A stretch of 64,000 bases of DNA, taken from Megalobrama amblycephala. Its lineage: Eukaryota; Chordata; Actinopteri; Cypriniformes; Xenocyprididae. The notes below the pieces were generated by a model that saw only the letters and a list, made by a program, of their open reading frames with translations, was not told the origin of the DNA and searched no databases. A program made the position numbers and the translations under genes. The DNA is taken from positions 34,085,640 to 34,149,639 of the forward strand of contig NC_063061.1 of the NCBI RefSeq assembly GCF_018812025.1. Reading direction: 5' to 3'. Shown here piece by piece: positions 35,979 to 47,585 of this stretch; position 1 is the stretch's first letter; the number at the start of each line of letters is the position of its first letter.

Positions 35979-37262
35979 CCCACTGAGCAAATTACGTCCA
36001 GAAGACGTCTTTTTGAGGTCTTGTCTCAGGTTGAAAAGACGTCCACTGAGGGGCCAGAATGTTTATATGTTTATAATGTAATATAAAGTTTATATGACGT
36101 CTTTTTTTGACGTCCTCTGGACATCCGATATAGACGAACACGCAGAATCACCAAAGGAGAAAAATCAAAATTTTTAAGCCACCATCGTAGAGATGAGTGT
36201 TTGCTTTAGTTGGGCTCTTGACCCTTGCCTTATTAATATTAGAGTTTGTTTGGGCAGTTAACCGAGTCATAACAGCCAGACAAGTAAAGAGAAATGATCA
36301 GGTGTTGGTTATGGTCTCACATAACCATTATTTGACCTGAATCTCTGAACTCATGAAGAGCCCAATCTCTGAGTTAGATTTACATTATTGATTACAGCAG
36401 CACTGTGATTCTACAGCAGAAGATCAGCTTTTACAATATGATTCAAATGATTTCAGAAAAGGTGTGTTGAACAAAAAAAAAAAAATTACTCATTTTAGGC
36501 ACACACAGACATCAAGAATCAGCCCGTGAATCTCAACAGTGGTGACCATCAAAAAGCATGTTGCAGTGCATTCTGGGAGCCACCAATCAAAATTCATCCA
36601 TGGCTCCCATCATGCATTGCTGCATGAATAAATTATGAGCTTAATTGTCTTAGTAATTTCCTTTCTGTTTATGTGACTTTTTAGTAGCTTGTTTTCTAAT
36701 GTTCAGAGTTGATCTGTTGATCAGAATATGTTGCTTGTCACCATCATTGAGATTCACAGGCTGATTCTTGATGTCTGTGTGTGCCTAAGAGAAAAAAAAA
36801 TTTATCAAGTGAAATCCTTTATATTATATTGATAAAGCTAATCTTGTGCTGTATAATCACAGTGCTGCTGTAATCAATAATGTAAATCTAACTCAGAGAT
36901 TGGACTCTAAATGAGTTCAGTGACTCAGGTCAAATAATGATTATGTGAAAACATAACCAACACCTGATCATTTCTCTTTGCTTGTCTGGCTGTTATGACT
37001 CAGTTAACTGCCCAAACAAACTCTAATATTAATAAGGCAAGGGTCAAGAGCCCAACTAAAGCAAACACTCATCTCCACGATGGTGGCTTAAAAATTGTGA
37101 TTTTTCTGCTTTGGTGATTCTGCGTGTTCGTCTATATCGGATGTCCAGAAGACGTCAAAAAAAGACGTCATAAAAACTTTCATTCTGGCCCCTCAGTGGA
37201 TGTCATTTCAACCTGAGACAAGACCTCAAAAAGACGTCTTCTGGACGTAATTTGCTCAGTGG
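35979..37262. mobile_element. Fold-back element with CCACTGAGCAAATTACGTCC ends
   Basis: The left end CCACTGAGCAAATTACGTCC is mirrored exactly at the right end. The arms are about 600 bases each and pair almost throughout (for example GTTGGGCTCTTGACCCTTGC near 36208 and its complement near 37045). Only a short centre around 36560-36620 is unpaired. The CACTG ends recall CACTA/EnSpm-type elements, but no 3-bp target duplication is evident. No protein is encoded. Confidence 0.83.
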
Positions 37263-37895
37263 GACAATGCAAGAGGTTGGCCAATCACAACAGACTGAGC
37301 CATCTGACCAATCAGACGGAGACGCATTGAACAGCCTGTTCTGATAACGCAAGAGTTGCAACTGTGGCAGCTGGGAAGGCCATTCTTTGTGTTCTTTTTG
37401 AAGAATTGATATGCTATTTTTTACTATAAAACTCTTTCGACAAACTTGTCTTCTAATATCTTCAATTGTTGCATATTCCAAGCTGCAGTGGACACATTTG
37501 TAAACGACTTTACTTGGACCCATTGTGTGAGCTGTCTCTTTAATACCGCGTGGTTTATATACATGTTGATGCTGATTGGGCTGACATTTTTGACACACCC
37601 ACCAAACAAGAGAAAACGTATCTCAAACCCTGTTGCATACCATTTCCAGGAAACATGTCGTTCAACCCGGAAACCGTAGCAAAATGTCACAACAGACTGA
37701 ACCGTCTGACCAATCAGAGCAGAGTAGCTCTCGGAAAGGAGGGGTTTAGAGAGACTGAATCATCTAACATTTTCAGACTCTTCGAGAAAGGAGGTGATGC
37801 AATGTATATAATGAGAAAATTAAAGTGTTTTTTTGACTTTGAATGCATGTAAACCTATTGTAGGAGACCTCCAAAGCAAAATTAGGAACTTTTAA

Positions 37896-38861
37896 AGGTG
37901 CCCTAGAGTGCTTTTTCACAATATGTAATATAAGTCTAAGGTGTCCCCTGAATGTGTCTGTGAAGTTTCAGCTCAAAATACCCCATAGATTTTTTTAAAT
38001 TCATTTTTTTAACTGCCTATTTTGGGGCATCATTATAAATGCGCCGATTCAGGATGCTTCCCCTTTAAATCCTCGTGCTCCCCGGCCCCGAGCTCGCGAC
38101 TCTATAATACATTGCATAAACAAAGTTCACACAGCTAATATAACCCTCAAAATGGATCTTTACAAAATGTTCGTCATGCATACTGCATGCATCAGATCAT
38201 GTAAGTACAGTATTTATTTGGATATTTACATTTGATTCTGAATGAGTTTCATGGTGCTCCGTGGCTAAAGCTAACATTACACACTGTTGGAGAGATTTAT
38301 AAAGAATGAAGTTGTGTTTATGAATTATACAGACTGCAAGTGTTTAAAAAATGAAAATAGAGACGGCTCTTGTCTCCGTGACTACAGTAAGAAACGATGG
38401 TAACTTTAACCACATTTAACAGTACATTAGCAACATGCTAACGAAACATTTAGAAAGACAATTTACAAATATCACTAAAAATATCATGTTATCATGGATC
38501 ATGTTAGTTATTATTGCTCCATTTCTCGCTGTTGTCCTTGCTTGCTTACCTAGTCTGATGATTCAGCTGTGCACAGATCCAGACGTCTAATGTCTAATGC
38601 TTTGAATGTCTAATGCCTTGAACATGGGCTGGCATATGCAAATATTGGGGGCGTACATATCCTGATAGATCCTGACTGTTACGTAACAGTCGGTGTTATG
38701 TTGAGATTCGCCTGTTTTTCTGAGGTCTTGTAAACGAATGAGATTTACATAAGAAGGAGGAAACAATGGAGTTTGAGACTCACTGTATGTCATTTCCATG
38801 TACTGAACTCTTGTTATTCAACTATGCCAAGGTAAATTCAATTTTCAATTCTATGGCACCT
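37896..38861. mobile_element. TTAA-flanked non-autonomous element, copy 2
   Basis: TTAA flanks at 37892-37895 and 38862-38865, ends AGGTGCCCTAGAG and CTATGGCACCT. It matches the element at 7141-8085 over its whole length with scattered substitutions and small indels. It sits inside the outer element 35465-38884. Confidence 0.88.
38152..38200 (+). other. Possible mini-exon inside the TTAA element, copy 2
   Basis: An ATG opens MDLYKMFVMH and the frame reaches a GTAAGT donor-like site at 38201. It corresponds to 7396-7438 in copy 1. Retention of the start, first five codons and donor in two copies suggests descent from a functional first exon, but no protein family is recognised. Confidence 0.3.
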
Positions 38862-38888
38862 TTAAAATAGCGTAATGGGGCACTTTAA

Positions 38889-40028
38889 TGTTTTACTACA
38901 TGTAGTAACTACATGTAGTTTTTTAATGTTAGCTTCTCTTAAATGCAGATTTTTTTGCACATTGTTTGCCTAATGTTTGCACATTAATTTGGTTTGTTTT
39001 AATGATATAAATAAGAAGTGTATGCTTTGAAGAAACACTCTTGTGTCCGTGCATGTATGAACCATCCCGTCCTAAAAGTGTAGAGTCCAAATCAAATTCG
39101 CACCTCAGAAACATGTTCGTGGGATGGAAAATGTGTGAAAACTTTGATCAAGATCCAACTTATTCTATAAATACTCGTCCCTGATTACTTTGCACATCAT
39201 GTTAAAATTTACCTTTCATATTTCTGAGTTTATGCAGCCAAATACAGATTTATTAATAAGCACTGATTCATAATACCTTTATATTGACTGATGGCACCCG
39301 AGGGAATGTGCAGGATGAGCCACTGATGTTCTGGGCGAAGAGAAATCTCACTTTGCCAATCTGTCCATCACTATTATTTTCGGTGTTCTTTTGGAAACAG
39401 TTTCCTGCATTCTTTTTCTGAGAAATGAGAGTATAAGCACATAAGAACATGGAGGATATCAAAGTCTAATAATATTAAACTTTATTTTTTTCATGTATGA
39501 TTGACATTTATAGGTCATTTTCATCTCGTAATTCATTTTCACTTTATCTTTTGCCGATCCTAACACAGTTAGTCAAATGTCAACTATCTGAGATGTTTTA
39601 AAAGTTACAGGTTTTTGTGTAGGCTATGTGATAAAAACTACTTGGGGGGGGGGTATCACACACAGTTTCTGCCAATCTCATGTTAATCTTGAGTACCTAT
39701 GGAGTAGTAGTGCATCCTTCATCCTTCAGGGGTGTCCTGTGAGCGAAGCTAAAGAGTGATGAGCACGCACAGCTTTTGCGTATCGTCTGCAAGCTATCAA
39801 TGGTCAACTAAACAAATGTATTTAAACACACACAATATACCATCGCATTATCCTTGGATAACTTTTTAATCACTATAATGAATATAGCGTATAGTGAATG
39901 ATGCATAATGAATTTAGGAACTCACTATGTTCGTGTTGTTTACATTATATGCACTTAGGAGCCTATTGCCAACAAAACAGACATTTGATGCAGTTTTACT
40001 CACCACCTGCAGTTCCGACTCATGACCG
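38889..40028. other. Non-coding stretch, no gene seen
   Basis: AT-rich sequence with a poly-G run at about 39643-39652 and a small palindrome TACATGTAGTAACTACATGT near 38898-38917. The frames at 38929-39114 and 39268-39462 carry no domain. Confidence 0.45.
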
Positions 40029-40341
40029 GGATCATTACCGCTGTGACCGCTCCATCTTTCAGTTTCAAACGATCTGTAAATCCAGCGTGGAACTGGGACT
40101 TTGTTTATGAAACCATAAGCACCGATCCTGAAGGCCCGAGCTGCCACGGAAAAACACGAGATATTCTCCATTCATTTTAACCAATAAAAAAAGTGATTGC
40201 AACTATCAGTTTCTATGGTTATTTTAATAACAAATATCGAGAGCGCATCAATGTAATGCGTGAACACAAATCTCTCGGCTCCACTTTGGGAAGCAAGGTT
40301 ATCTTTCACTCACAACCAAAAACACACTTCTTTGATGACAT
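40029..40341 (-). pseudogene. Broken THAP-domain gene, transposase-type
   Basis: On the minus strand, ATG at 40341 begins MSSKKCVFGCE and is followed at once by a stop. About 250 bases further on, another frame reads SQFHAGFTDRLKLKDGAV (about 40100 to 40045). The first piece matches the THAP start (Cys-x3-Cys), and the second matches the end of the domain, where a Gln-Phe-x-Ala-Gly-Phe stretch precedes the Ala-Val-Pro-Thr box; here the box reads Ala-Val-Thr-Ala. The middle, with the Trp and Cys-x2-His, is disrupted. A CpG-rich segment (about 40375-40500) lies upstream of the start. It is a dead copy, probably from a transposon. Confidence 0.5.
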
Positions 40342-41095
40342 AGTAGTTTTTGTGAAGTCCTGTGACCTGTGCTGCCGACGACTTCCGTAAACCCGAATGC
40401 ACGTTGATGGGCGTGCTCTTGCTCTCTGGCTCTGGTCGACGTGTGCGCGCGCGTTCTTCCAGGAGAAGTGCCATACCAGGAATTCCGACCTTTCTGATGT
40501 CACACAGGCACATACTCGAAAAAAAGATCGCAAGATTTATGAGGATTTGGAAGAGTATTTTTGGCACAGTTGGTAGATTAATGTTGGTGGACTTGAAAAA
40601 TGGCGTGTACTGTCTTTCCGCGGATGAAACAAAATTTCTTCTGATGTTAATTCATGTTTATTTGATCGTTATTAACTAGTAGGAATAGATGATCGATTCA
40701 CGAGCCGCTTGAGGCACTACAGCGATCTTTCACGGGACATTAAAGAGTCACAAAATGGTATTTATTGTTTAAATTTCTTGACAAAATGACAAAATTTGAA
40801 ATTTGAAATTTGAGACTTTGTTTCCTATTAAATTAACCTGCTCTGTTTTGTCTGTCGTCACGTTGTCAGTGTCCACTTTGCTCCGCGATGTATTTTTACA
40901 TGACTTGTTGTACATAACAACAGTAACTAAAGGGGGCGGGTCTTTGCTAACGGTCAATTCACTGCCATTATATGGATGGGCTTTTTTAAAATTTTTTATT
41001 TCCCTTTTGAGGTCCATAAAAGAAAGAAGGGCATACGGCATTCGAACACCAGGGTGAGTAAATGATTTATTTTCATAGGGTAACCTAACACTTTA
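40342..41095. other. Upstream flank of the broken THAP gene and a fold-back fragment
   Basis: The first part (about 40375-40500) is CpG-rich, with GTGTGCGCGCGCGTTC. The final 50 bases, GGGTGAGTAAATGATTTA through GGGTAACCTAACACTTTAA, look like a right end of the GGGTTAGTTCACCC fold-back family. I found no matching left end, so the extent of the element is unknown. Confidence 0.4.
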
Positions 41096-42709
41096 AAATG
41101 CAATTTATCATTGTGCATAAACAGAAAGCACAAGGATTTGTGTCACCCGACGTGAGATCCACCAATCAAAGAGTTTCCGTAAGCTGTTCGGCTTGGGTGC
41201 TCATGGGATCTGCTGCACCTATGCCACAAGGTGTAAAAACCGATTACTGAAATGTTTGAAAACATTTATGAATAATGTCGAATTAAAACTGATTAGTACC
41301 TTTTCCTGCCATCTTCAGTTTGAGAGGGTTCAAACCTTAATCAGCATGGTCAAACTACAAATTCAACCTGTAATTTTGCTCAGAATGCAGTAGCCTACTA
41401 ACTTGTTGCTTACTGCTTACTGAATAGTAAATACCGTATACTGCCTATTTAAGTGGTAAACAGTATGCAATCTGAAACAGCTGTTTCCAATTATTGTTGC
41501 ATGACCTTATCATGCAGCATGTTTAATTCTGCCTGCTGTATCCAGATATCATCAGTTCAATCAAAATTATGAAATTTGCCATTTAGCCACTAGTGTAGCT
41601 GCTGTTTGTTAGTAATTTGTAGTGCAGCCATAAATACCTACAGCAGCTTCAACATGTCTTTCTTTTTTTCGGACAATTTTAATGTAGGCCCTACATGTAA
41701 TTTTAAAAGTCCTTCCAATTGGAAATGCAGATTGATAAAAAATGACAGCTGAGAAGTGTGTCCCACATGTTTAACAAGTTAAGAAAATGAATACTGTTTT
41801 CTTTGCAGTGTAAATCTGAACTGATTCGAAATGTTTTGCTTTTATTCAAGCAAAATGCAGCTGCATTAGTGACTTAATACACTGAATCCAGTGATGAATA
41901 CTGTTTACATTTATGAGCTTTGTACTGGCTTGTTTCTAACGGTCATGTTTAGTAACTCCCGCTTTTCCATAATTAATAATCGCTGGAGTGAAGAACACGT
42001 GCATCTGAATCTGTGTACGATGGAGAGAGTCAGATTGTACTTTGGCAGAATCCTCTGCATCAATCACCGATGACAAACACACTCTTTCTCTTCAATGATT
42101 CTTTCCACATACGCACTAATCACTGTTTTCTTTATTCTCATCATTACTTGTTCTTTTTTCCTTCTCTTTCTCACTCTCTCTCTCACAACCCTTTGTGTTT
42201 TCATAAGTATTTTGTTTTCTTCTCTTTCAAGCATGTGTTATTAAACCACAACCACAGAAGCAGTAGAATGTTCTTCATGTTCATTTACACCAATCACAGC
42301 CCAGATTTGTGCCATGAATTGCAACATTTTAACCAATGTTATGGATGAATGTTGGGTTGTGGGTTAGCATGAAGTATTCATGACATATGTCTGGCATGTG
42401 TTTCACATGAAAAAGTTTATAATTTCTGAAAATAGCAGCATTTTAGTTGCATAATAGAATTTTCTATCAAACTGCACTCATTGCATTGATTAGAAATAAT
42501 AGGGAAAGGAAACTGAAAAAATGAGTGAGAACTATGCCAACAGAAATAAAATATTTAATATGAATAATAAATTATTAAATTTTAAAATGCTAAATGTAAA
42601 ATATAATAAATTATTTATAATAATAAATCAAATACAAAACAGAGTCTGAGTCTGTAAATCATATATATAGTAAGTTAACAAACAAATAAAAAGTTTTGGT
42701 GTCAATATA
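41096..42709. other. Long non-coding stretch, no gene seen
   Basis: AT-rich sequence with no recognised exon, RNA gene or transposon end. A pyrimidine-rich tract lies at about 42148-42190, and (TA)/(AAT)-rich DNA lies at about 42540-42675. The frame at 42013-42348 has no domain. Confidence 0.45.
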
Positions 42710-44307
42710 CAGTTGTGGCCAGAATTATTAGACCCCTTCATAAATATGATCAAAGATGACTGTAAAAATAAATCTGCATTGTTTATCCTTTTGATCTTAA
42801 ATTCATAAAATTAGCAAAAATCTAACCTTTCATTGAAGGAAAAGAATTGAAAGTGGGGGGGAAATAACATTATGAAATAAATGTTTTTCTCCAAAACACG
42901 TTGCCCACAATTATTAGCACCCTTTTATTCAATACTTTTTGCAACCTCCTTTTGCCAAGAAAACAGCTCTGAGTCTTCTTCTATAATGCCTGATGAGTTT
43001 GGAGAACACCTGAGGAGAGAGCAGAGACCATTCCTCCATACAGAATCTCTCCAGATCCTTCAGATTCCAGCTCCATGTTGGTGGTGCTTCTCTTCAGTTC
43101 ACTCCACTCATTCTCTTTAGGGTTCATGTCAGGGGACTGGGATGGCCATGTCAGAAGCTTCATTTTGTGCTCAGTGACACATTTTTGTGCTGGTTTTGAT
43201 GTTTGTTTTGGATCATTGTCCCGACGGATGATCCAACCACAGCCCATTATAAGATTTCTAGCAGAAGCGGTCAGGTTTTGATTTTTTTATCTGTTGGTAT
43301 TTGATAGAATCCATGTATCTGAACAAGTTGTCCAGGACCTCCAGCACAAAAATAGGCCCACAACATTAAAGATCCAGCGGCATATTTAACCGTGGGCATG
43401 GGGCACTTTTTATCCATGTGTGCACCAAACCCATCTGGTGGGTTTGCTGCCAGAAAGCTCTTTTTTTAGTTTCATCTGACCATAGAAGCCGGTCCCGTTT
43501 GAAGTTCCAGTCTTGACTGACAACTGAATATGCTGGAGATTGTTTCTGGATGAGAGCAGAGGATTTTTCTTGAAACCCTCCCGAACATCTTGTGGGGATG
43601 TAGGTGCTTTTGACTATTTTTTTTAAGGCTTTCTGAGACTCAAGACTCAACTAATCTCTGCAATTCTCCAGCTGTGATCCTTGGAGAGTCTTTGGCCACT
43701 CAAACTTTCCTCCTCACTGTGCATTAGGATGATTTAGACACACGTCCTCTTCCATGCAGATTTGTAACATGTTTAGTTGATTGGAACTTCTCAATTATTG
43801 CCCTGATAGTGGAAATGGGGATTTTCAATGCTTCAGCTATTTTCTTACAGCCACTTTCTATTTTGTGAAGCTCGACAATCTTTTGCTGCACATCAGAACT
43901 ATATTCTTTGGTTTTTCACAATGTGATGAATGATTAAGGGAATTTGGCATTTGTGTTTCTTCATGTTTATACTCCTGTGCAACAGGAAGTCATGGCTGGA
44001 CAATTTCATGTTCATGATCACCCTGGTGTGCTAAATTTTTTTAAATATGAATGGGAATATACTTCAGAGATATTTTACTCATAAAAAATTCTAGGGGTGC
44101 TAATAATTGTGGCCAACGTGTTTTGGAGAAAAACATTTATTTCTTAATGTTATTTTCCCCCCACTTTCAATTCTTTTCCTTCAATGAAAGGTTAGATTTT
44201 TGCTAATTTTATGAATTAAAGATCAAAAGGATAAACAATGCAGATTTATTTTTATAGTCATCTTTGATCATATTTTTGAAGGGGTCTAATAATTCTGGCC
44301 ACAACTG
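42710..44307 (-). mobile_element. Tc1-like transposon with long IR/DR ends, inactive
   Basis: TA flanks both ends (42708-42709 and 44308-44309). The terminal inverted repeats are about 212 bases (42710-42921 and 44096-44307). Each holds an outer CAGTTGTGGCCAGAATTATT site and an inner CACGTTG..CACAATTATTAGCACCC-like site, the inverted-repeat/direct-repeat layout of fish Tc1 transposons such as the Sleeping Beauty group. The 1.6-kb length is that of a full element, but the gene inside is broken. Confidence 0.93.
42975..43920 (-). pseudogene. Tc1-like transposase pseudogene
   Basis: Reading the minus strand, about 43915-43790 encodes a paired-type helix-turn-helix (SSDVQQKIVELHK, then KIAEALKIPISTIRAII) followed by a GRGR-type hinge and a stop. 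The piece at 43650-43366 contains RDRLLWSDETKKRAFW with the first catalytic aspartate. The piece at 43247-42981 contains RRDNDPKQTS with the second aspartate and WPSQSPDMNPKENEW with the final glutamate. All three acidic residues are recognisable, but stops and frameshifts separate the segments. Confidence 0.9.
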
Positions 44308-44334
44308 TAACTAAATAAAATGTTAAATAAATGT

Positions 44335-44695
44335 ATACTTTTATTCAGCTAGGATTTTTTAAATTGATCAAAAGTGAAAGTAAAGACGTTTATATTTTTT
44401 ATATATAAAGATTTCTATTGAAAATAAATGCTGTTCTTTTGAAGAAAAAAAAAGTGCTGAATAAAAGTATAAATCTCTTTAAAAAAAATCTTATTCAAAG
44501 ATTCCACAAAAATCAGCACAACACTGATAATTTTTAGAATTGATATTAGAATAATATTACATATTAGAATAATAGAATAGATTTCTGAAGGATCATGTGA
44601 CACTAAAGACTAAAGTAATGATGCTGGTATAATATATTTAATATATATTCAAATAGAAAAGAGTTATTTGAAATTATACTGACCCCAAACTTTTT
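44335..44695. mobile_element. Degenerate copy of the CACTACCGTTCAAAAG MITE family
   Basis: Segments such as AAATGCTGTTCTTTTGAA, TTTCTGAAGGATCATGTGAC and ACTGACCCCAAACTTTT match, in order, the interior and right end of the family seen at 60372-60905. The termini are lost and the middle is rearranged. Confidence 0.65.
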
Positions 44696-44699
44696 TCAT

Positions 44700-45540
44700 T
44701 TGTTTATATATTTAAATACATATGCAGAGCATGTAAGGTAAATTCAGGTTACAACAATGGCCAGTTTTTTGAAACTGAGATCAAAAGGGGCTTAATTTGC
44801 CTGAATTAACCCTTTATTCTATTGTTTAAGTATAAATAATAGTGTTCTAACAGGTGATCAGACATCACTAATCCCCATATTTCAAATGAATATAGTGAGT
44901 AGATTGATTGATTCTCAGAGAGTGTGTTGGGTGTTTTAGTGTTAATATGTTGATAAATATGTGTGTGATGTTTGCTCTAGTGTGTCTGTGCATGCTTGGG
45001 CAGCTGTGGATGGCTGTTCATCAATCTCTCATTCCAGGCGTTATGATGGATGATGAGCAGGCAGCAGTGACTTCTGGCGTGGGGACGAATGCATGTGTCT
45101 GTATGTGCATAAATGTATGTGCATTGTGTACTGTAAACGTGGCTCCTCCTGTGTGTGTGTGTATATGGCGTGTATGTATGTTCCCTGTGTATGTGTGATG
45201 TTCCATAATCCTGCTGAATGATGAACATATGAGAGCCAAGGAATGTGTACAGGTGTGTCCCGGCATGTAGTACAGAGAGATGGAGATGGAGGATGTCTCT
45301 CAGAAAGGAGTCATTGAGTGCAATCATGAAAGCTGTACTGTATATGTCATAATCCAAACACTAATCTCTGCCATGTGTGTGTTTAGACAGTGATGTTTTG
45401 GACTCAGTCTTATACTGTCTGTTACCCATAAACATTCTCCTTTAACAGTTTACACAATGAAATTTGAACACAATACAAATTATGATATAGTGTTTTAGTG
45501 TCTCTTTGATTTCTGCTTATTATTTTTGTTTTTTCCAACT
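44700..45540. other. Non-coding stretch rich in TG dinucleotides
   Basis: The part from about 44930 to 45200 is rich in TGTG and TGTATG motifs without being a pure microsatellite. Frames on both strands here mirror that bias. No gene was recognised. Confidence 0.45.
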
Positions 45541-46012
45541 GATTCCATGTTTGTTTGTTTTTTGTCAGCAAGGTCTGAGGATGATCTGATTAAATTTTTA
45601 TGAAAATCAGAGCAACGGTCTAGGAGGAGTTCGAAATTATAGGAAGCCGACTATGGCAAAACTGCTGTCTATGTTCTTGGCATTACCCAAGGAAAAAATA
45701 TAAGAGTTTCATTAGAATAGGCAAAACTAATCAAAAGCTATTAGCATTTTTTTTTATTTCATTAAAATTGTTTACCACAAGGTGGCACTGCCCTGAAATT
45801 TTATGAGTATCTTCAGAACATGGTGCCGATGACACACACTGAGTTTCGTAATGAAATGCCAATGTGTTCATAAAATATAGCATTTTATGACAAAAATTCA
45901 AAACGTCTGATGCCCAAAATGGCCGATGTGGCAAAATTGGGTATTGTTTGACTCGGCATGCTATACCAAATCTAAAGAGACCAATTTTGTGATTATTATT
46001 ATTATTATTTTT

Positions 46013-46016
<4 letters not shown>

Positions 46017-46057
<41 letters not shown>
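46017..46057. repeat. (TG)n microsatellite
   Basis: About 20 uninterrupted TG units after a T run, inside the decayed repeat. Confidence 0.97.
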
Positions 46058-46080
46058 TTAAACCGTTCAGAAGTTATACA

Positions 46081-46740
46081 GTAAAATCAGTTAAATCAAC
46101 TCTGTTCAGAGTGCATATGGTCCCTCTCTAAATAGTGTTAAAATAACACTGAAGCAGAGTTAAAGTTAATGAGATAATTAAGCAATTAATTAAGTGATGA
46201 TTGAACATTAATGATGAACACCTGCTGTTAACAAGCAAAATCACTGAAGAAAAGAGAAACACAAGAACTACAACTGACTCCAGTCACAGCCTTAGATGAA
46301 ATCAACTGAAGATAAAAGAAGTTAAATCTCTTAAGATCTGATTAAAAGATCTGATTCACTTATTACTAACCAGATTGAGGTTTAGATGATGGTGTGTTAT
46401 TGGTCAAAAAATGATGCCACCATCATGGTGGTCAGGGTTTGTTTTAGTTGGGCTCTTGACCCTTTTATATTTTTTCAAATAATTTGAGTTTGAGCAATTG
46501 CAATAGTGTTTCACAACAAACACTTTGTTGAATCAAAAGACTGAAGGGGCAGATCAGCTTGAATTTTCTGCTCTACCATCATATAAAAACAGCTCATATC
46601 TGCTCACTGTAAAGCACTGACCTCACTGCTTTACAACAACATATGCATTGTTGCAGAGAAAAATCTAACATAGAAAGTCAAGGGACAAGAGCCAGACTAA
46701 AGCGAACACTGAATCAGACCATCAGTATAGGAGGATTTCG
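46081..46740. mobile_element. Fold-back insertion distantly related to 35979-37262
   Basis: The segment GTTTTAGTTGGGCTCTTGAC near 46440 and the inverse-like GGGACAAGAGCCAGACTAAAG near 46681 mark two arms, and the first matches the arm of the element at 35979-37262. Outer boundaries are approximate and no target duplication was found. Confidence 0.45.
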
Positions 46741-47110
46741 AGAAAATAGGTTTTTCAGAAAATTTAAAATGGCTAAAAAATTCATAGGGTGCAATCGAAT
46801 TGTCTTGATGTAAGGAATCAAGGAATTGAGCCAATTCTTTTTATGCTTGAGGTGCAAAAGTTATTAGCATAAACATGAGTACAACTTTGGGCAGTTGGTG
46901 GCGCTAGAGGGATTGAGTTAGAGACTCCAAAATTGCTGTGGTTAATGTTCAGACTGTCCTCTATCATTGTGCCCAATTTTACAACTTCCATATGGTTCTA
47001 TGGGCAGCCATGGTCTCCTCAGCAGAAGAAGAGGAAGAGGAAGTGGAAGAAGAAGAAGATGACGACTAATGGATACAATAGGTGCCTACACACCTTCGGT
47101 GCTTGGCCCA

Positions 47111-47585
47111 TAAAAAAATGCTTCATACTTCATTAGCAATCATATAGAAGTGCACTGCATCAAAGCGGTGACCTGTGCATGGGTGAGCATCATTTACACT
47201 TTCTTCCAGAAATTTTAAAATCTAGTTCTTCTAAAAAAGATAACAGCAAACTGAATGCTTTATTTACCTAAAGCCAATTTGCAGTCCCATCTGGCACTTG
47301 GCAAGTCTTAAATTTGGACCTTTTGTACATGCGTGTGTTTCACAGGCCTGTGCAGGAGTGTGTGCCCCCCGCTGGCTCAGGGACACCCTGCACAAAAGAA
47401 GCTGCATTCTTCACATTCCCTCTGAGGAGAGTTCCTGTAACCTGAGGTGGAGTGAGACATCAGTCCGTACAACCTGTGTGTAACCTGGAGCTCTCCGAGC
47501 CTGGTATTCCTTGAAGACGTCATTCTGTACTGTAAACCTGAGCTGAACTACAATATGATGTCATATCACCTCTGGCACATGCACT
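47111..47585. other. Spacer with a cysteine-rich open segment of uncertain meaning
   Basis: At about 47342-47483 an acceptor-like TGTTTCACAG is followed by GC-richer DNA, open in two frames and rich in Cys codons. It ends without a clear donor. I did not recognise a domain, so this is noted and not called as an exon. Confidence 0.3.

Larger units (their letters stand above)
35465..38884. mobile_element. Composite of three nested DNA elements; outer TTAA type
   Basis: The outer element starts AGTCCATCTATTATGC after TTAA (35461-35464) and ends GCGTAATGGGGCACT before TTAA (38885-38888), an imperfect inverted repeat. Interior segments such as CATGCAGTGTGTAATAGCTG and CACCTGTGTTCTTCATTGGC are typical of a cyprinid non-autonomous family. 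A fold-back element (35979-37262) and a second TTAA element (37896-38861) interrupt it. The frames at 37203-37852 lie in the surviving outer part and show no transposase motif that I can identify. Confidence 0.7.
45541..47110. repeat. Decayed interspersed repeat split by a microsatellite and a fold-back insertion
   Basis: Sequence before about 46080 and after about 46740 resembles one frequent cyprinid repeat (GGTGGCACTGCCCTGAAATT..., later TTGGTGGCGCTAGAGG...). It ends with an (AGAAG)-rich tract (about 47026-47061) and a CACCTTCGGTG hairpin (about 47090). The block between the halves is a separate insertion. The class of the outer repeat is uncertain. Confidence 0.5.

Noticed and set aside
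37203..37852. Several overlapping frames between the nested elements at 35-38 kb
   Set aside because: They belong to the outer non-autonomous element and show no catalytic or DNA-binding motif.
47342..47483. Possible cysteine-rich exon after an acceptor-like TGTTTCACAG
   Set aside because: No donor at the end, two frames are equally open, and no domain is recognised; evidence too weak for an exon call.
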